A model generated the notes under the pieces. The model was given only the letters and a program-made list of their open reading frames with translations. It was not told the origin of the DNA and did not search any database. This document shows positions 34,140 through 43,185 of a stretch of 64,000 nucleotides of DNA, one piece after another; the stretch's first letter is position 1; each line of letters opens with the position of its first letter. The stretch lies in the NCBI GenBank assembly GCA_013286315.1, contig JABDFX010000003.1:1-64000 (forward strand). The letters are read 5' to 3'. The stretch comes from Bacteroidota bacterium (GTDB lineage Bacteria > Bacteroidota > Bacteroidia > Chitinophagales > Chitinophagaceae). The position numbers were made by a program, and so were the translations under genes.

Positions 34140-35009
34140 ATGCGTCAACTCAAGATCACGAAAAGTATCACAAATCGTGAGTCTCAGAGCTTGGAAAAAT
34201 ACCTGCAGGAGATCGGAAAAGTTGAATTGATCACTCCGGAAGAAGAGGTAAAACTCGCTATCCGGATCAAGCAGGGAGATCAGAAGGCCCTTGACAAACT
34301 AACTAAAGCCAATCTTCGTTTCGTAGTTTCCGTAGCCAAACAGTACCAGAACCAGGGATTGACCCTGCCAGACCTCATCAATGAGGGTAATCTGGGCCTG
34401 ATCAAGGCAGCACAGCGTTTTGACGAAACCCGAGGTTTCAAATTCATCTCTTATGCGGTTTGGTGGATTCGCCAAAGTATTCTCCAGGCGTTGGCTGAAC
34501 AATCCCGTATCGTGCGTCTTCCGCTGAATAAAGTTGGATTAACCAATCGTATTCAAAAAGCCTATTCCCTGCTTGAACAGCAGTTTGAGAGGGAGCCTTC
34601 TCCAGAGGAACTGGCTGAAGTGCTGGAACTGGATATTGAAGAAGTTCGCTCTACTATCGGCATCGGCGGCAGACATGTAAGTGTCGATACCCCATTATCG
34701 GAGGGTGAGGACAACACGCTGATAGACGTCATGGAAAATACGAATGCCGATCGGGCGGAAACAAATATTGAGCACAACGAATCCCTGAAAATAGATATCG
34801 ACCGTTCCCTGCAGACGCTCACAGAACGCCAAAAGGAAGTAATCTGCTTTTTCTTTGGTATCGGGGTGGACCATCCCATGAGCCTGGAAGATATCGGCGA
34901 TCGCTTCAGCCTTACCCGGGAACGTGTTCGCCAGATCAAGGATAAGGCTATCACAAAACTGAGGTCCAATTCGGGTGCTAAATCCCTTCGGAATTATCTG
35001 GGTATTTAA
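34140..35009 (+). CDS. rpoD: Primary sigma factor RpoD (sigma-70/SigA)
   Basis: The housekeeping sigma factor of Bacteroidota, short (289 residues) because region 1.1 and the non-conserved insert are missing. Visible regions: 1.2 ([11 protein letters not shown]), 2.1-2.4 ([53 protein letters not shown]), 3 (VRLPLNKVG) and 4.2 with [14 protein letters not shown]. This is the factor that recognises TAnnTTTG promoters. The ATG at 34140 gives the conserved [14 protein letters not shown]; an ATG two codons earlier is the alternative. Confidence 0.96.
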   Translation: MRQLKITKSITNRESQSLEKYLQEIGKVELITPEEEVKLAIRIKQGDQKALDKLTKANLRFVVSVAKQYQNQGLTLPDLINEGNLGLIKAAQRFDETRGFKFISYAVWWIRQSILQALAEQSRIVRLPLNKVGLTNRIQKAYSLLEQQFEREPSPEELAEVLELDIEEVRSTIGIGGRHVSVDTPLSEGEDNTLIDVMENTNADRAETNIEHNESLKIDIDRSLQTLTERQKEVICFFFGIGVDHPMSLEDIGDRFSLTRERVRQIKDKAITKLRSNSGAKSLRNYLGI

Positions 35010-35052
35010 TCACAAAGAATATAGATTGAGATAAATTTACACTTCATTTTCT

Positions 35053-35060
35053 TACATTTG
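35053..35060 (+). promoter_or_regulatory. Predicted -7 box (TACATTTG) of ffh
   Basis: Exact TAnnTTTG match 44 bases after the rpoD stop. The predicted start near 35064-35067 falls at the left edge of the hairpin at 35069-35106. Confidence 0.65.
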
Positions 35061-35068
35061 CCTTTCTG

Positions 35069-35107
35069 AAAAACGTGGATAGAACGAGATGTTTATTCAC
35101 GTTTTTT
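35069..35107 (+). promoter_or_regulatory. Terminator-like hairpin at the 5' end of the ffh leader
   Basis: AAAAACGTG (35069-35077) pairs perfectly with CACGTTTTT (35098-35106). The stem continues inward with A-T and wobble pairs to about 35083/35092. A T-run ends at 35107. As at greA, the hairpin starts within a few bases of the expected transcription start and 24 bases before the start codon. Confidence 0.65.
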
Positions 35108-35131
35108 CATTTCATTTTTAACGACAGGGAT

Positions 35132-36451
35132 ATGTTTGAAAATCTGAGTGAGAAGCTCGACTCAGCGTTTAAGCAGCTGAAGGGTCAGGGCAGGATCACA
35201 GAACTCAATGTGGCAGCAACGGTAAAAGATATCCGTCGCGCCTTGATCGATGCTGACGTAAATTTTAAGATTGCCAAAGATTTTACTGACACGATTCGGC
35301 AGAAGGCTTTGGGTCAGAAAGTGCTGACGGCCGTAAGTCCGGGTCAGCTGATGGTCAAAATTGTACAGGACGAGCTGACGGAACTAATGGGTGGCAACGA
35401 AAGCCCATTGAATGCCAGGGGTAACCCCGCAGTCATCCTGGTTGCCGGACTGCAGGGATCCGGAAAAACCACTTTCAGTGGCAAACTTGCATATTACCTC
35501 AAAACGCAGAAAGGACTTTCCCCGCTTCTCGTGGCGGCAGATATATATCGGCCGGCAGCCATAGAACAACTTCGGATTCTGGGTTCCCAGATTGGAGTGG
35601 ATGTTTTCACGATGGAAGGCAATTTAGATCCCGTAAGTATTGCAAAACAAGCAGTTACAGAAGCAAAAAGCAAAAATAAAAATGTCGTCATCGTGGATAC
35701 TGCCGGTCGTTTGGCCATTGATGAAGCCATGATGACCGAGGTCGACAATATCAAAAAAGCCGTTGATCCACAGGAAATATTGTTTGTGGTGGATTCCATG
35801 ACAGGCCAGGATGCAGTGAATACTGCGAAGGCCTTTAATGAAAGATTAAACTTTACGGGTGTTGTACTTACGAAACTAGACGGTGATACCCGGGGTGGTG
35901 CGGCTCTTTCAATTAAATACACGGTTAGCAAACCTATAAAGTTCGTTAGCAGCGGGGAAAAAATGGAGACCTTGGATGTGTTCTATCCGGATCGCATGGC
36001 TCAACGGATTCTGGGAATGGGGGATATCACTTCACTGGTGGAAAAGGCACAGGGTCAGTTTGACGAAGCACAAGCCCGGAAACTGGGAAAGAAAATACGT
36101 AAAAATCAATTTGATTTCGAAGATTTTAAGCAGCAACTTGACCAGATTCGTAAAATGGGCAATATCAAGGATCTCCTGGGAATGATTCCTGGTGTGGGTA
36201 AATCCATTAAAGATATTGATATCAGTAATGATTCATTCAAAGGAATCGAAGCCATGATTGGCTCCATGACGCCCTTTGAACGCGCTAATCCGGATTCAAT
36301 TGATCAGAACCGAAGAAAACGCATCGCCAAAGGAAGTGGTAAGGAAATTGCAGAAGTAAATGCGTTCATGAAACAGTTCGAACAAATGAAACAGATGATG
36401 AAAACAATGAATAAAATGCCGATGGGAGGAATGGGATTTGGGAAACGTTAA
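35132..36451 (+). CDS. ffh: Signal recognition particle protein Ffh
   Basis: The SRP GTPase that binds signal sequences and 4.5S RNA. The 439-residue protein has the N domain (MFENLSEKLDSAFKQLKGQG), the G domain with GLQGSGKTTFSGKLA, DTAGRLAIDE and TKLDGDTRGG, and a Met-rich M domain ending in KQMMKTMNKMPMGGMGFG. Length is normal. The longer reading from 35075 includes the leader hairpin and is rejected. No SRP RNA gene was seen nearby. Confidence 0.96.
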   Translation: MFENLSEKLDSAFKQLKGQGRITELNVAATVKDIRRALIDADVNFKIAKDFTDTIRQKALGQKVLTAVSPGQLMVKIVQDELTELMGGNESPLNARGNPAVILVAGLQGSGKTTFSGKLAYYLKTQKGLSPLLVAADIYRPAAIEQLRILGSQIGVDVFTMEGNLDPVSIAKQAVTEAKSKNKNVVIVDTAGRLAIDEAMMTEVDNIKKAVDPQEILFVVDSMTGQDAVNTAKAFNERLNFTGVVLTKLDGDTRGGAALSIKYTVSKPIKFVSSGEKMETLDVFYPDRMAQRILGMGDITSLVEKAQGQFDEAQARKLGKKIRKNQFDFEDFKQQLDQIRKMGNIKDLLGMIPGVGKSIKDIDISNDSFKGIEAMIGSMTPFERANPDSIDQNRRKRIAKGSGKEIAEVNAFMKQFEQMKQMMKTMNKMPMGGMGFGKR

Positions 36452-36507
36452 TTTCGCCATTCATCAAAAAAGACGTTAAATCATTCGACATTTTATAGTT
36501 GATTCAT

Positions 36508-36515
36508 TACATTTG
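36508..36515 (+). promoter_or_regulatory. Predicted -7 box (TACATTTG) of rpsP
   Basis: Exact TAnnTTTG match 71 bases before the rpsP ATG, in the gap after ffh. Confidence 0.65.
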
Positions 36516-36523
36516 CAGTAACA

Positions 36524-36546
36524 GATTGATTCGTTCGATCTACTTT
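36524..36546 (+). promoter_or_regulatory. Short hairpin with T-tract in the rpsP leader
   Basis: GATTGA (36524-36529) pairs with TCGATC (36535-36540) around a 5-base loop, followed by TACTTTTT. Its position just after the predicted transcription start repeats the greA and ffh arrangement, but the stem is weaker. Confidence 0.45.
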
Positions 36547-36586
36547 TTAAACCTTATTAAATAACGCATTTAAATTTTTATTTAAG

Positions 36587-37033
36587 ATGCCTGTAAAAAT
36601 CAGACTCCAAAGACATGGGTCTAAGAAAAGACCATTCTATTTCATCGTCATTGCCGACATTCGCGCACCAAGAGATGGAAAATTCATTCAGAAAATTGGT
36701 ACCTACAATCCTTTAACTGTCCCGGCTTCAGTTCAACTTGACCGCCAGAAGGCGCTCGACTGGCTGCACAAGGGCGCTCAGCCGACAGACACGGTCCGCC
36801 GCATTTTGAGTTATAAGGGTGTGTTATATCTGAAACATCTCTTACGTGGCGTTGGACTTGGACTTTTTGATGAAGCAGCTGCTATGGAAAAATTTTCCAA
36901 ATGGCATAGCGATCACGAATTAAGTGTAAAGAAACGCCAGGAAGATCATCGCAAGGCAAGACCCGGTGGCAGACGAAACGCACCTCCTCCAAGAAGAGTT
37001 GAAAGAAGGCAGGAGAACGAAGCACAGGGTTAA
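36587..37033 (+). CDS. rpsP: 30S ribosomal protein bS16
   Basis: bS16 is a small-subunit assembly protein. The N-terminal 85 residues ([63 protein letters not shown]) are the conserved domain. The roughly 60-residue basic extension ending in [20 protein letters not shown] is usual in Bacteroidota. It has its own promoter and a terminator before rimM. Confidence 0.96.
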   Translation: MPVKIRLQRHGSKKRPFYFIVIADIRAPRDGKFIQKIGTYNPLTVPASVQLDRQKALDWLHKGAQPTDTVRRILSYKGVLYLKHLLRGVGLGLFDEAAAMEKFSKWHSDHELSVKKRQEDHRKARPGGRRNAPPPRRVERRQENEAQG

Positions 37034-37055
37034 ACGGTGTAAAAATATTCTTATC

Positions 37056-37087
37056 AAGGCTATCTTTTTCAGGGTAGCCTTTTTTTA
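37056..37087 (+). terminator. Terminator between rpsP and rimM
   Basis: AAGGCTATC (37056-37064) pairs with GGTAGCCTT (37073-37081) over 9 positions with one wobble, followed by TTTTTTATT. It lies 13 bases before the rimM ATG, so it would reduce rimM expression relative to rpsP. Confidence 0.8.
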
Positions 37088-37099
37088 TTGAATTCAGGC

Positions 37100-37621
37100 A
37101 TGGAAAAGAGCTATAGAAATATCGGAAAAATTGTTTCTGCTTTTGGATTGAAAGGAGATCTGATCGTGTTGCATCACCTGGGGAAGAAAATTGCTGTTTC
37201 AAAAATAAAAGTCATTTTCCTGGAACAAAAAAAAGATGAATTGCTTCCTTATTTCGTCGAAAATATCAGGAAAAAAGCAGACAATGAATTGTACCTGAAA
37301 CTGGAAGGAATTGGCAGCAAGGAAGACGCTACTAAATTTTTACGCCGCGATGTTTGGTTGAACGAAGAAGAAATCCAAATACATACCCACAAGAATAATC
37401 CCATCGGATGGGTTGGTTACAGGATCCTGGACCAGGGAAAAGACCTGGGTCCTATTCTGGAAGTAATCGAACAACCTCATCAGATATTATGTCGAATTGA
37501 ATTGGATACTAAAGAAGTATTAATTCCAATAAATGAACAAACGCTGGATAAAGTGGATCATAAAACCAAGACTGTTTTGCTTAGTTTACCTGATGGTTTG
37601 CTGGATGTTTATCTAGGTTAG
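37100..37621 (+). CDS. rimM: 16S rRNA processing protein RimM
   Basis: RimM assists maturation of the 30S head and binds uS19. The 173-residue protein has the N-terminal YRNIGKIVSAFGLKGDLIVL domain and a C-terminal PRC barrel-like domain with IGYRILD-type sequence (GWVGYRILDQGKDLGPI) and VLIPINEQTLDKVD. The ATG at 37100 is preferred to an in-frame TTG at 37088. It follows rpsP after a terminator; trmD, its usual next gene, is elsewhere. Confidence 0.93.
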   Translation: MEKSYRNIGKIVSAFGLKGDLIVLHHLGKKIAVSKIKVIFLEQKKDELLPYFVENIRKKADNELYLKLEGIGSKEDATKFLRRDVWLNEEEIQIHTHKNNPIGWVGYRILDQGKDLGPILEVIEQPHQILCRIELDTKEVLIPINEQTLDKVDHKTKTVLLSLPDGLLDVYLG

Positions 37622-37707
37622 TGTGGCGGGCATGGAATCAACTGTAAACTGCCATTGAAATTAACAGTATTTATAAAATATTACCTCCCGGTCTTCGTTG
37701 ACCTTAC

Positions 37708-38856
37708 ATGCAATTCTTTTATTTCAGTAAAAAATTAGTTCCTAAAACGGTCATCTTTCTACTGATTTGTATACAGTTACAAGCCCAGCCGGTCTCAGGC
37801 ATCTGGAAAGGGAAAATGGGCAATTCCCGGGTGGAGCTCAAGTTGATTCGTAAAGGAGACAGCCTCATTGGTACTTCCTACTATTACGATTCCAAATCTA
37901 GTTACCGGCGATATTCGGTGAAGGGATATTTTGATGATCGGAATAATGATGTGATTTGGTACGACGATATACTGATAGAAGACCATGGTTCAAATCATTC
38001 AGGTCCTCTGCTGGCTGTCGCAGATTTTAATTGTCCGGGTGAGGGTGTCATGAAGCTCGACGGAAAATCTTCCGGGAAAGAGTATAATACAAAAGATAAG
38101 AAGGAGCTACACATCGTGAAGGGCAATGCCATACCCGATTTTCCGGATGAATGGGATTTTCTGATTGAGAATTATGCATACGGAGTGAGTCATCCGGAAA
38201 TCGTTGACAGTATTGAGCAAATGGCATTTAGTCCGGGAGAATCGATACCCGGGAATGAGTCCGGATCATCGTCCAATTCAAAAGTAAAACCGCAATCGGT
38301 CATTCCAGGTCAGGGTCATGGAGGAGAAACAGCCCTGCTAACAGATAAAATAAATACCCAACAAACCGGGATTGTTACGGAAGAAACAACTCAGGAACCA
38401 TCTGCGCAAACAAAGCATTCAAATACGGGTATTGAAAAACCAGTATCATCTAATCAGCAGGTGACTGCACCGGTCTTTTTGCCACCGGCCATACAAACCA
38501 ATGAAGAAAGATTTACAAGCCGGACAAAAATTTTACAAAACGTTATTCCCATTAAAGGTGATTCAATTGAGCTTCGATTTTATGACAATGCAGAAATCGA
38601 CGGAGATTCCATCGCTGTATTTTTAAATGGCCGTTTATTAAAGGAACATATCCTGCTTGCAGAAGAGGCGTATATTATGAAGATTGCCGTAACAGATCTG
38701 CAATCAGACAATGAACTCGTGATGGTTGCCGAAAACATGGGTACCATACCACCCAATACCTCGCTGATGGTCGCCATAGTTGAAGACAAACGATACGAAG
38801 CGCATCTTCAAAGTACTGAAGGAAGCAGCGCCCTGGTGAGGCTGGTGAAGCCATGA
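37708..38856 (+). CDS. Secreted protein of unknown function, two-domain
   Basis: A 382-residue protein with a signal peptide (residues 1-29, ending IQLQAQ). An N-terminal lipocalin-like beta domain begins SGIWKGKMGNSRVELKLIRKGD. A Ser/Thr/Gln-rich, low-complexity linker (about 180-265) is followed by a C-terminal domain with DSIELRFYDNAEIDGDSIAVFLNG and ENMGTIPPNTSLMVAIVEDKRYE. I recall the last domain as recurring in Bacteroidota proteins, but no function is known to me. The stop shares a base with a heptamer array. Confidence 0.78.
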   Translation: MQFFYFSKKLVPKTVIFLLICIQLQAQPVSGIWKGKMGNSRVELKLIRKGDSLIGTSYYYDSKSSYRRYSVKGYFDDRNNDVIWYDDILIEDHGSNHSGPLLAVADFNCPGEGVMKLDGKSSGKEYNTKDKKELHIVKGNAIPDFPDEWDFLIENYAYGVSHPEIVDSIEQMAFSPGESIPGNESGSSSNSKVKPQSVIPGQGHGGETALLTDKINTQQTGIVTEETTQEPSAQTKHSNTGIEKPVSSNQQVTAPVFLPPAIQTNEERFTSRTKILQNVIPIKGDSIELRFYDNAEIDGDSIAVFLNGRLLKEHILLAEEAYIMKIAVTDLQSDNELVMVAENMGTIPPNTSLMVAIVEDKRYEAHLQSTEGSSALVRLVKP

Positions 38857-38890
38857 AAAGCTTAAGGGTTAACGCTCAAAGCTTAGAGCC
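38856..38890. repeat. Heptamer tandem array (nnAAGCT type) at a stop codon
   Basis: Five 7-bp units, AAAAGCT, TAAGGGT, TAACGCT, CAAAGCT and TAGAGCC, begin at the last base of the TGA stop of the secreted protein gene. Confidence 0.8.
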
Positions 38891-38950
38891 AAGTGAGGAG
38901 TTTGAATTATAAAATCAATTTATTTTGGAGAACGAAACCTGTTTCCCGGT

Positions 38951-38994
38951 TATTATATAAGCTTTATATAAGTATTATATAAGCTTCATATCAG
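38951..38994. repeat. 22-bp A/T-rich tandem repeat with 11-bp sub-units
   Basis: Two 22-bp units identical at 20 of 22 positions (38951-38972 and 38973-38994), each made of two related 11-bp halves ending in TATAAG or a variant. It lies between two convergent genes. Confidence 0.85.
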
Positions 38995-39058
38995 TCTGAT
39001 AGTTTTACCCCTCGAAAAATCAATTTTATTAATTAATTCCGGATATAAATCGGGAAGT

Positions 39059-41923
39059 TTAGACCACTATATTAATCATCTTATTCTTAACATAGATGAC
39101 TTTTTTGGGTGAATTTCCATTCAACCATTTCTTTACCGATTCATCGGCAAGCACCATTTCCTCCACCTGCTCTTGATTTGCTTCCAGGCTTATGTTGAGT
39201 TCAGTGCGCGTTTTTCCATTAATAGCTACCGGGTATAGTTTGGAAGATTCGACAAGAAGTTTTTCATTGTACACGGGATAAGGTGCGTTCAGTACGCTGC
39301 CTTCATTTCCCAGTTCATGCCATAATTCTTCACAGATATGAGGAGCATAGGGTGTCAGCAAAATCAGCAATTGCTCCAGAATTTCTTTTTTATGGGTTTT
39401 CAATTCGCCCAATTCGTTCACCGTGATCATACTGGCACTTACCGCAGTGTTGAAAGAAAAACGATCTGTGTCTTCGTCGAGTTTTTTGATGGCCTTATGT
39501 AAAACTTTCCATTCGGCATCCGTAGCCGGATCTGTCGTCCAAACTTTTCCTTTCGTTTCATCAAAAAACAAACGCCAGAGCTTTCGCAGAAAACGATGTA
39601 CGCCTTCAATACCCTTTGTGTCCCAGGGTTTGCTTTGTTCTACCGGTCCAAGGAACATTTCATACATGCGGAAGGTATCAGCACCATATTTTTCCACCAG
39701 CTCATTCGGGTTAACGGTATTGAATTTTGATTTGGACATTTTTTCAACCTCCGAGCCACAGATATATTTGCCATTCTCCAATACAAAACTGGATTGCGCA
39801 TATTCTGGTCTCCAGGCAGTAAATGCTGTAACATCGAGTTCCAATCCATCAACCAGGCTGACATCCACATGGAGACTTGAAATAGAAATGATTTTAATTT
39901 TTTCGGCGTCTGCTCCCCAGCTTTTTCTCAAAATATATTTTATTTCTTCCTGCAATTCGGGAAGCGATTTATTTTTCATTCCGGCGGAAATAAAAATGGG
40001 TTTTTGCTTTGCCAACGCTTCCATTTCATCCGATCCATCGATTTCAATTCTGTAAACAAAGCGGCTGCTTCCCTGTATCATGCCCTGGTTCACCAGTTTC
40101 TTATATGGTTCATCAAAGCCGATCAGGCCCAGGTCAAAAAGAAATTTGGCCCACATTCGGCTATATAACAGATGACCCACAGCATGTTCGGTTCCACCTA
40201 TATAAAGGTCTACCTGGTTCCAGTAATCCGATGCTCCGCGGCTGCAAAATGTTTCGGTATTATGCGGATCCATGTAACGCAGATAGTACCAGCTGCTTCC
40301 GGCATAACCAGGCATGGTATTAGTCTCCAGGTGTTTTGATGTCCATATTTTCAGATTTGCCAGAGGTCCTTCGCCGTCGGGTCCGGGTTTATAAGTTTCC
40401 ACTTTGGGCAACTCAAGCGGAAGGTCCTTTTCATCAAGCGGGTAAGCGACTCCGTTTTCCCATCTGATGGGAAAAGGTTCGCCCCAATAGCGTTGCCGGC
40501 TAAACGCTGCATCGCGGATTTTGTAGTTCACTCTTGGATTTCCGATCTTCAACTCCATCAGTTTATTATTCACCAGTGGCACGGCCTCCCGCATCGGGAG
40601 ACCATCCAGGAAGTCACTGTTTTCAAGCCTGGCGTCTTTTGTTGGATTGGCCTCTTTTCCATCAAAATGCGACCCGATAATATTTGTAATCGGAATATTG
40701 AAATGTTGTGCAAATTTAAAATCACGTTCATCTCCGCAGGGTACTGCCATGATTGCGCCTGTACCATAACCCGCCAATACGTATTCTGAAATCCACACGG
40801 GTATTTGGCGTTGGTTGAACGGATTGAGGACATATGAGCCTGTAAAACACCCCGTAATCTTTTTTTCTGCCAGCCGCTCCCGTTCGCTGCGGCTTTTTAC
40901 ATAACTGATATATTCTTCCACTGATTTTTTCTCAGCAGCTGTAGTCAGCGCGGGTATTAGTTCATGCTCCGGAGCCACGACCATAAAATCTACTCCGAAT
41001 ATCGTATCCGGACGCGTTGTGTATACCCGGAGTTTTTTTGTGTCACCGGTTGCAAATGCAAAATCAATCTCCGCACCATAACTCTTCCCGATCCAATTGC
41101 TTTGCATTTCCTTCATGGCATCGCTGAAAGCGACTTTGTCCAGACCTTCCAGCAGGCGATCGGCATATTCCGTGATACGCAGGTACCATTGACGTAATTT
41201 TCTTTTCACTACAGGATAACCACCCCGTTCGCTAAAACCATTAATGACCTCGTCGTTGGCCAGCACTGTACCCAATGCCTCACACCAGTTCACTTCTCCG
41301 AATCCACAATAAGCAAGACGATATTCCATAAGTATGTCCTGCTGTTGTTTTTCGTTATATGCCCCCCATTCAGACGCAGTAAAGGACGGAATCGCGCGGT
41401 AGCCGGAAACAGATATGCTTCCTTCTTCCTCAAATGCGGCGATCAGTTCTGAAATGGGCCTGGCCTGGGCCTTCCCGCGATTATACCAACTGTTAAACAA
41501 CTGCAAAAAAATCCACTGGGTCCACTTATAGTAATTGGGTTCAGCGGTGTTCACTTCGCGGCTCCAGTCGAAAGAAAATCCGATCCTGTCCAGCTGTTCC
41601 CTGAAATTGGAGATGTTCTGTTTTGTGCTTGTAGCCGGATGTATACCATGATCTATGGCGTATTGTTCAGCAGGCAATCCGAAAGCATCATATCCCATCG
41701 GATGCAATACGTTAAAGCCTTTTAGCCTCTTATAACGGGTAAAGATATCGCTGGCGATATATCCCAGCGGATGACCAACGTGCAAACCTGTTCCGCTTGG
41801 ATAGGGGAACATATCAAGCACATAACATTTTGGCTTGGTGCTGAGGTTGCTCACCTGATAAATCCGGTCGGCCTTCCACTTTTCCTGCCATTTTTTTTCA
41901 ATAGCGTTGAATGAATACTCCAT
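39059..41923 (-). CDS. leuS: Leucyl-tRNA synthetase
   Basis: Class I synthetase that charges tRNA-Leu. The ATG at 41923 gives 954 residues. The HIGH motif reads HVGH (48-51) in PSGTGLHVGHPLGY, and KMSKS is present near residue 728. The CP1 editing domain (about 220-440) contains TTRPDTIFGV. An extra segment in the C-terminal half and the usual anticodon-binding domain follow. It is divergent from ftsX and has a -7 box nine bases before its ATG. Confidence 0.96.
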   Translation of the reverse strand: MEYSFNAIEKKWQEKWKADRIYQVSNLSTKPKCYVLDMFPYPSGTGLHVGHPLGYIASDIFTRYKRLKGFNVLHPMGYDAFGLPAEQYAIDHGIHPATSTKQNISNFREQLDRIGFSFDWSREVNTAEPNYYKWTQWIFLQLFNSWYNRGKAQARPISELIAAFEEEGSISVSGYRAIPSFTASEWGAYNEKQQQDILMEYRLAYCGFGEVNWCEALGTVLANDEVINGFSERGGYPVVKRKLRQWYLRITEYADRLLEGLDKVAFSDAMKEMQSNWIGKSYGAEIDFAFATGDTKKLRVYTTRPDTIFGVDFMVVAPEHELIPALTTAAEKKSVEEYISYVKSRSERERLAEKKITGCFTGSYVLNPFNQRQIPVWISEYVLAGYGTGAIMAVPCGDERDFKFAQHFNIPITNIIGSHFDGKEANPTKDARLENSDFLDGLPMREAVPLVNNKLMELKIGNPRVNYKIRDAAFSRQRYWGEPFPIRWENGVAYPLDEKDLPLELPKVETYKPGPDGEGPLANLKIWTSKHLETNTMPGYAGSSWYYLRYMDPHNTETFCSRGASDYWNQVDLYIGGTEHAVGHLLYSRMWAKFLFDLGLIGFDEPYKKLVNQGMIQGSSRFVYRIEIDGSDEMEALAKQKPIFISAGMKNKSLPELQEEIKYILRKSWGADAEKIKIISISSLHVDVSLVDGLELDVTAFTAWRPEYAQSSFVLENGKYICGSEVEKMSKSKFNTVNPNELVEKYGADTFRMYEMFLGPVEQSKPWDTKGIEGVHRFLRKLWRLFFDETKGKVWTTDPATDAEWKVLHKAIKKLDEDTDRFSFNTAVSASMITVNELGELKTHKKEILEQLLILLTPYAPHICEELWHELGNEGSVLNAPYPVYNEKLLVESSKLYPVAINGKTRTELNISLEANQEQVEEMVLADESVKKWLNGNSPKKVIYVKNKMINIVV

Positions 41924-41932
41924 ATGAACCAA

Positions 41933-41940
41933 CAAAAATA
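41933..41940 (-). promoter_or_regulatory. Predicted -7 box (TATTTTTG) of leuS
   Basis: Exact TAnnTTTG match on the minus strand; nine bases separate it from the leuS ATG, predicting a very short or absent leader. Confidence 0.6.
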
Positions 41941-41962
41941 CGCATCATGCGGGGAAATCTTT

Positions 41963-41970
41963 TATTTTTG
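41963..41970 (+). promoter_or_regulatory. Predicted -7 box (TATTTTTG) of ftsX
   Basis: Exact TAnnTTTG match 39 bases before the ftsX ATG, back-to-back with the leuS promoter; the upstream elements of the two must overlap. Confidence 0.6.
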
Positions 41971-42009
41971 CCCATTCCAGTCACCTGTTAAAACGGAAAT
42001 AGTTCAACT

Positions 42010-42882
42010 ATGGCACAAACCCGGAAAGGCTCAGCCAAACGTTCCGCACCTTCTTATATAATGGCGATTGTAGGTGTGTCCCTCGTACTTTTTCTTTTGG
42101 GCATTTTAGGATGGATTATTATCAATGCAAATAAGCTTGGACAATACTTCAAGGAAAACATTGCAATGAATGTGTATATACGCGAAAATGTTTCACCGAG
42201 AGACAGCGCGGCCCTGGTTCAATACATTTCTATCCAGCCCTATGTAAAGGATTACCAGTATGTGACCAAGGACCTTGCCAAACAGAAATATCTGCAGGAT
42301 GGAAATAAAGACTGGGGTGCATTACTCGACCGGAATCCCCTTCCCGCCAGTATTGATTTCAGAATAACAAAGGAATATGCTTCGATCGATTCTCTTTCGA
42401 AAATCAAAAACGACTTATTGCAAAATATTGCGGTCAGCGATGTGCAATATCCGCAGTCACTGGTAACCAATCTCAATAATATCGTCAACAAGATCAGCAT
42501 CATTTTGCTGTCTGTAATCGTTATTATTTCAATCCTGGTCATTTTCCTTATTGACAATACCATCCGGCTCGCGATGTTCAGTAACCGGTTTCTGATCAAA
42601 ACAATGCAAATGGTGGGCGCCACCCGTTGGTTTATTTCCCGACCGATGGATCTGAGGGCATTTATTAATGGACTTATCAGTGGCTTGCTGGCAGTCGGAG
42701 GATTGATCGCCATTATCATTTTTGCTGAAAATCAATTGCCCTATCTGAAAGCGCTTCGTGATTATCCATTACTTATTATGCTGTTTATTGTTATCATTTT
42801 GTTAGGGATTTTTATTTCCTTCATCAGCACGCATCGTAGCGTATTGAAATACCTAAAGATGAAGTTGGATGAATTGTATTGA
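42010..42882 (+). CDS. ftsX: Cell division protein FtsX
   Basis: FtsX is the permease-like partner of FtsE that regulates septal peptidoglycan hydrolases. The 290-residue protein has an N-terminal cytoplasmic tail, one helix (about 18-38), an extracytoplasmic domain (ENIAMNVYIRENVSPRD to about 150) and three C-terminal helices with MQMVGATRWFISRPM. It starts a run with DUF3098 and uppP. The EnvC-like protein at 13394 would be a candidate client. ftsE is not in the window. Confidence 0.92.
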   Translation: MAQTRKGSAKRSAPSYIMAIVGVSLVLFLLGILGWIIINANKLGQYFKENIAMNVYIRENVSPRDSAALVQYISIQPYVKDYQYVTKDLAKQKYLQDGNKDWGALLDRNPLPASIDFRITKEYASIDSLSKIKNDLLQNIAVSDVQYPQSLVTNLNNIVNKISIILLSVIVIISILVIFLIDNTIRLAMFSNRFLIKTMQMVGATRWFISRPMDLRAFINGLISGLLAVGGLIAIIIFAENQLPYLKALRDYPLLIMLFIVIILLGIFISFISTHRSVLKYLKMKLDELY

Positions 42883-42912
42883 TTTCTGTACATTGCGATC
42901 CTATTTTCTGTT

Positions 42913-43185
42913 ATGGCAAAACAAGTAAAAACAGCAAGCGGCTCTAAAAATTACAAACCTTTATTCGGCAAGGAAAATTACCGTTGGATGTTTATCGGTC
43001 TGGTTTTAATCCTGCTCGGTCTGCTTCTGATGATTGGCGGAAAAAGCAAGGATCCCAATGTATTCGATCCATCCGAAGTATACAGCTTTAGAAGAATTAC
43101 CGTTGCGCCAATCTTAATTCTTGGCGGCCTGGCTCTGGAGATTGTCGGGATCTTTAAGAAATCCAAAGCTGAAAATCCAAAATGA
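42913..43185 (+). CDS. DUF3098 small membrane protein
   Basis: A 90-residue protein with a short basic N-terminus, the NYRWMFIGLVLILLGLLLMIGG helix and a second helix near the C-terminus (APILILGGLALEIVGIF). DUF3098 is often found between ftsX and uppP in Bacteroidota, as here (30 bp after ftsX, ATGA overlap with uppP), which suggests a role in cell-envelope growth. Function unknown. Confidence 0.88.
   Translation: MAKQVKTASGSKNYKPLFGKENYRWMFIGLVLILLGLLLMIGGKSKDPNVFDPSEVYSFRRITVAPILILGGLALEIVGIFKKSKAENPK

Noticed and set aside
39423-40055. 210-codon open frame on the plus strand inside leuS
   Set aside because: Antisense shadow of leuS: Ser-rich with no domain, and leuS is complete and conserved through this part.
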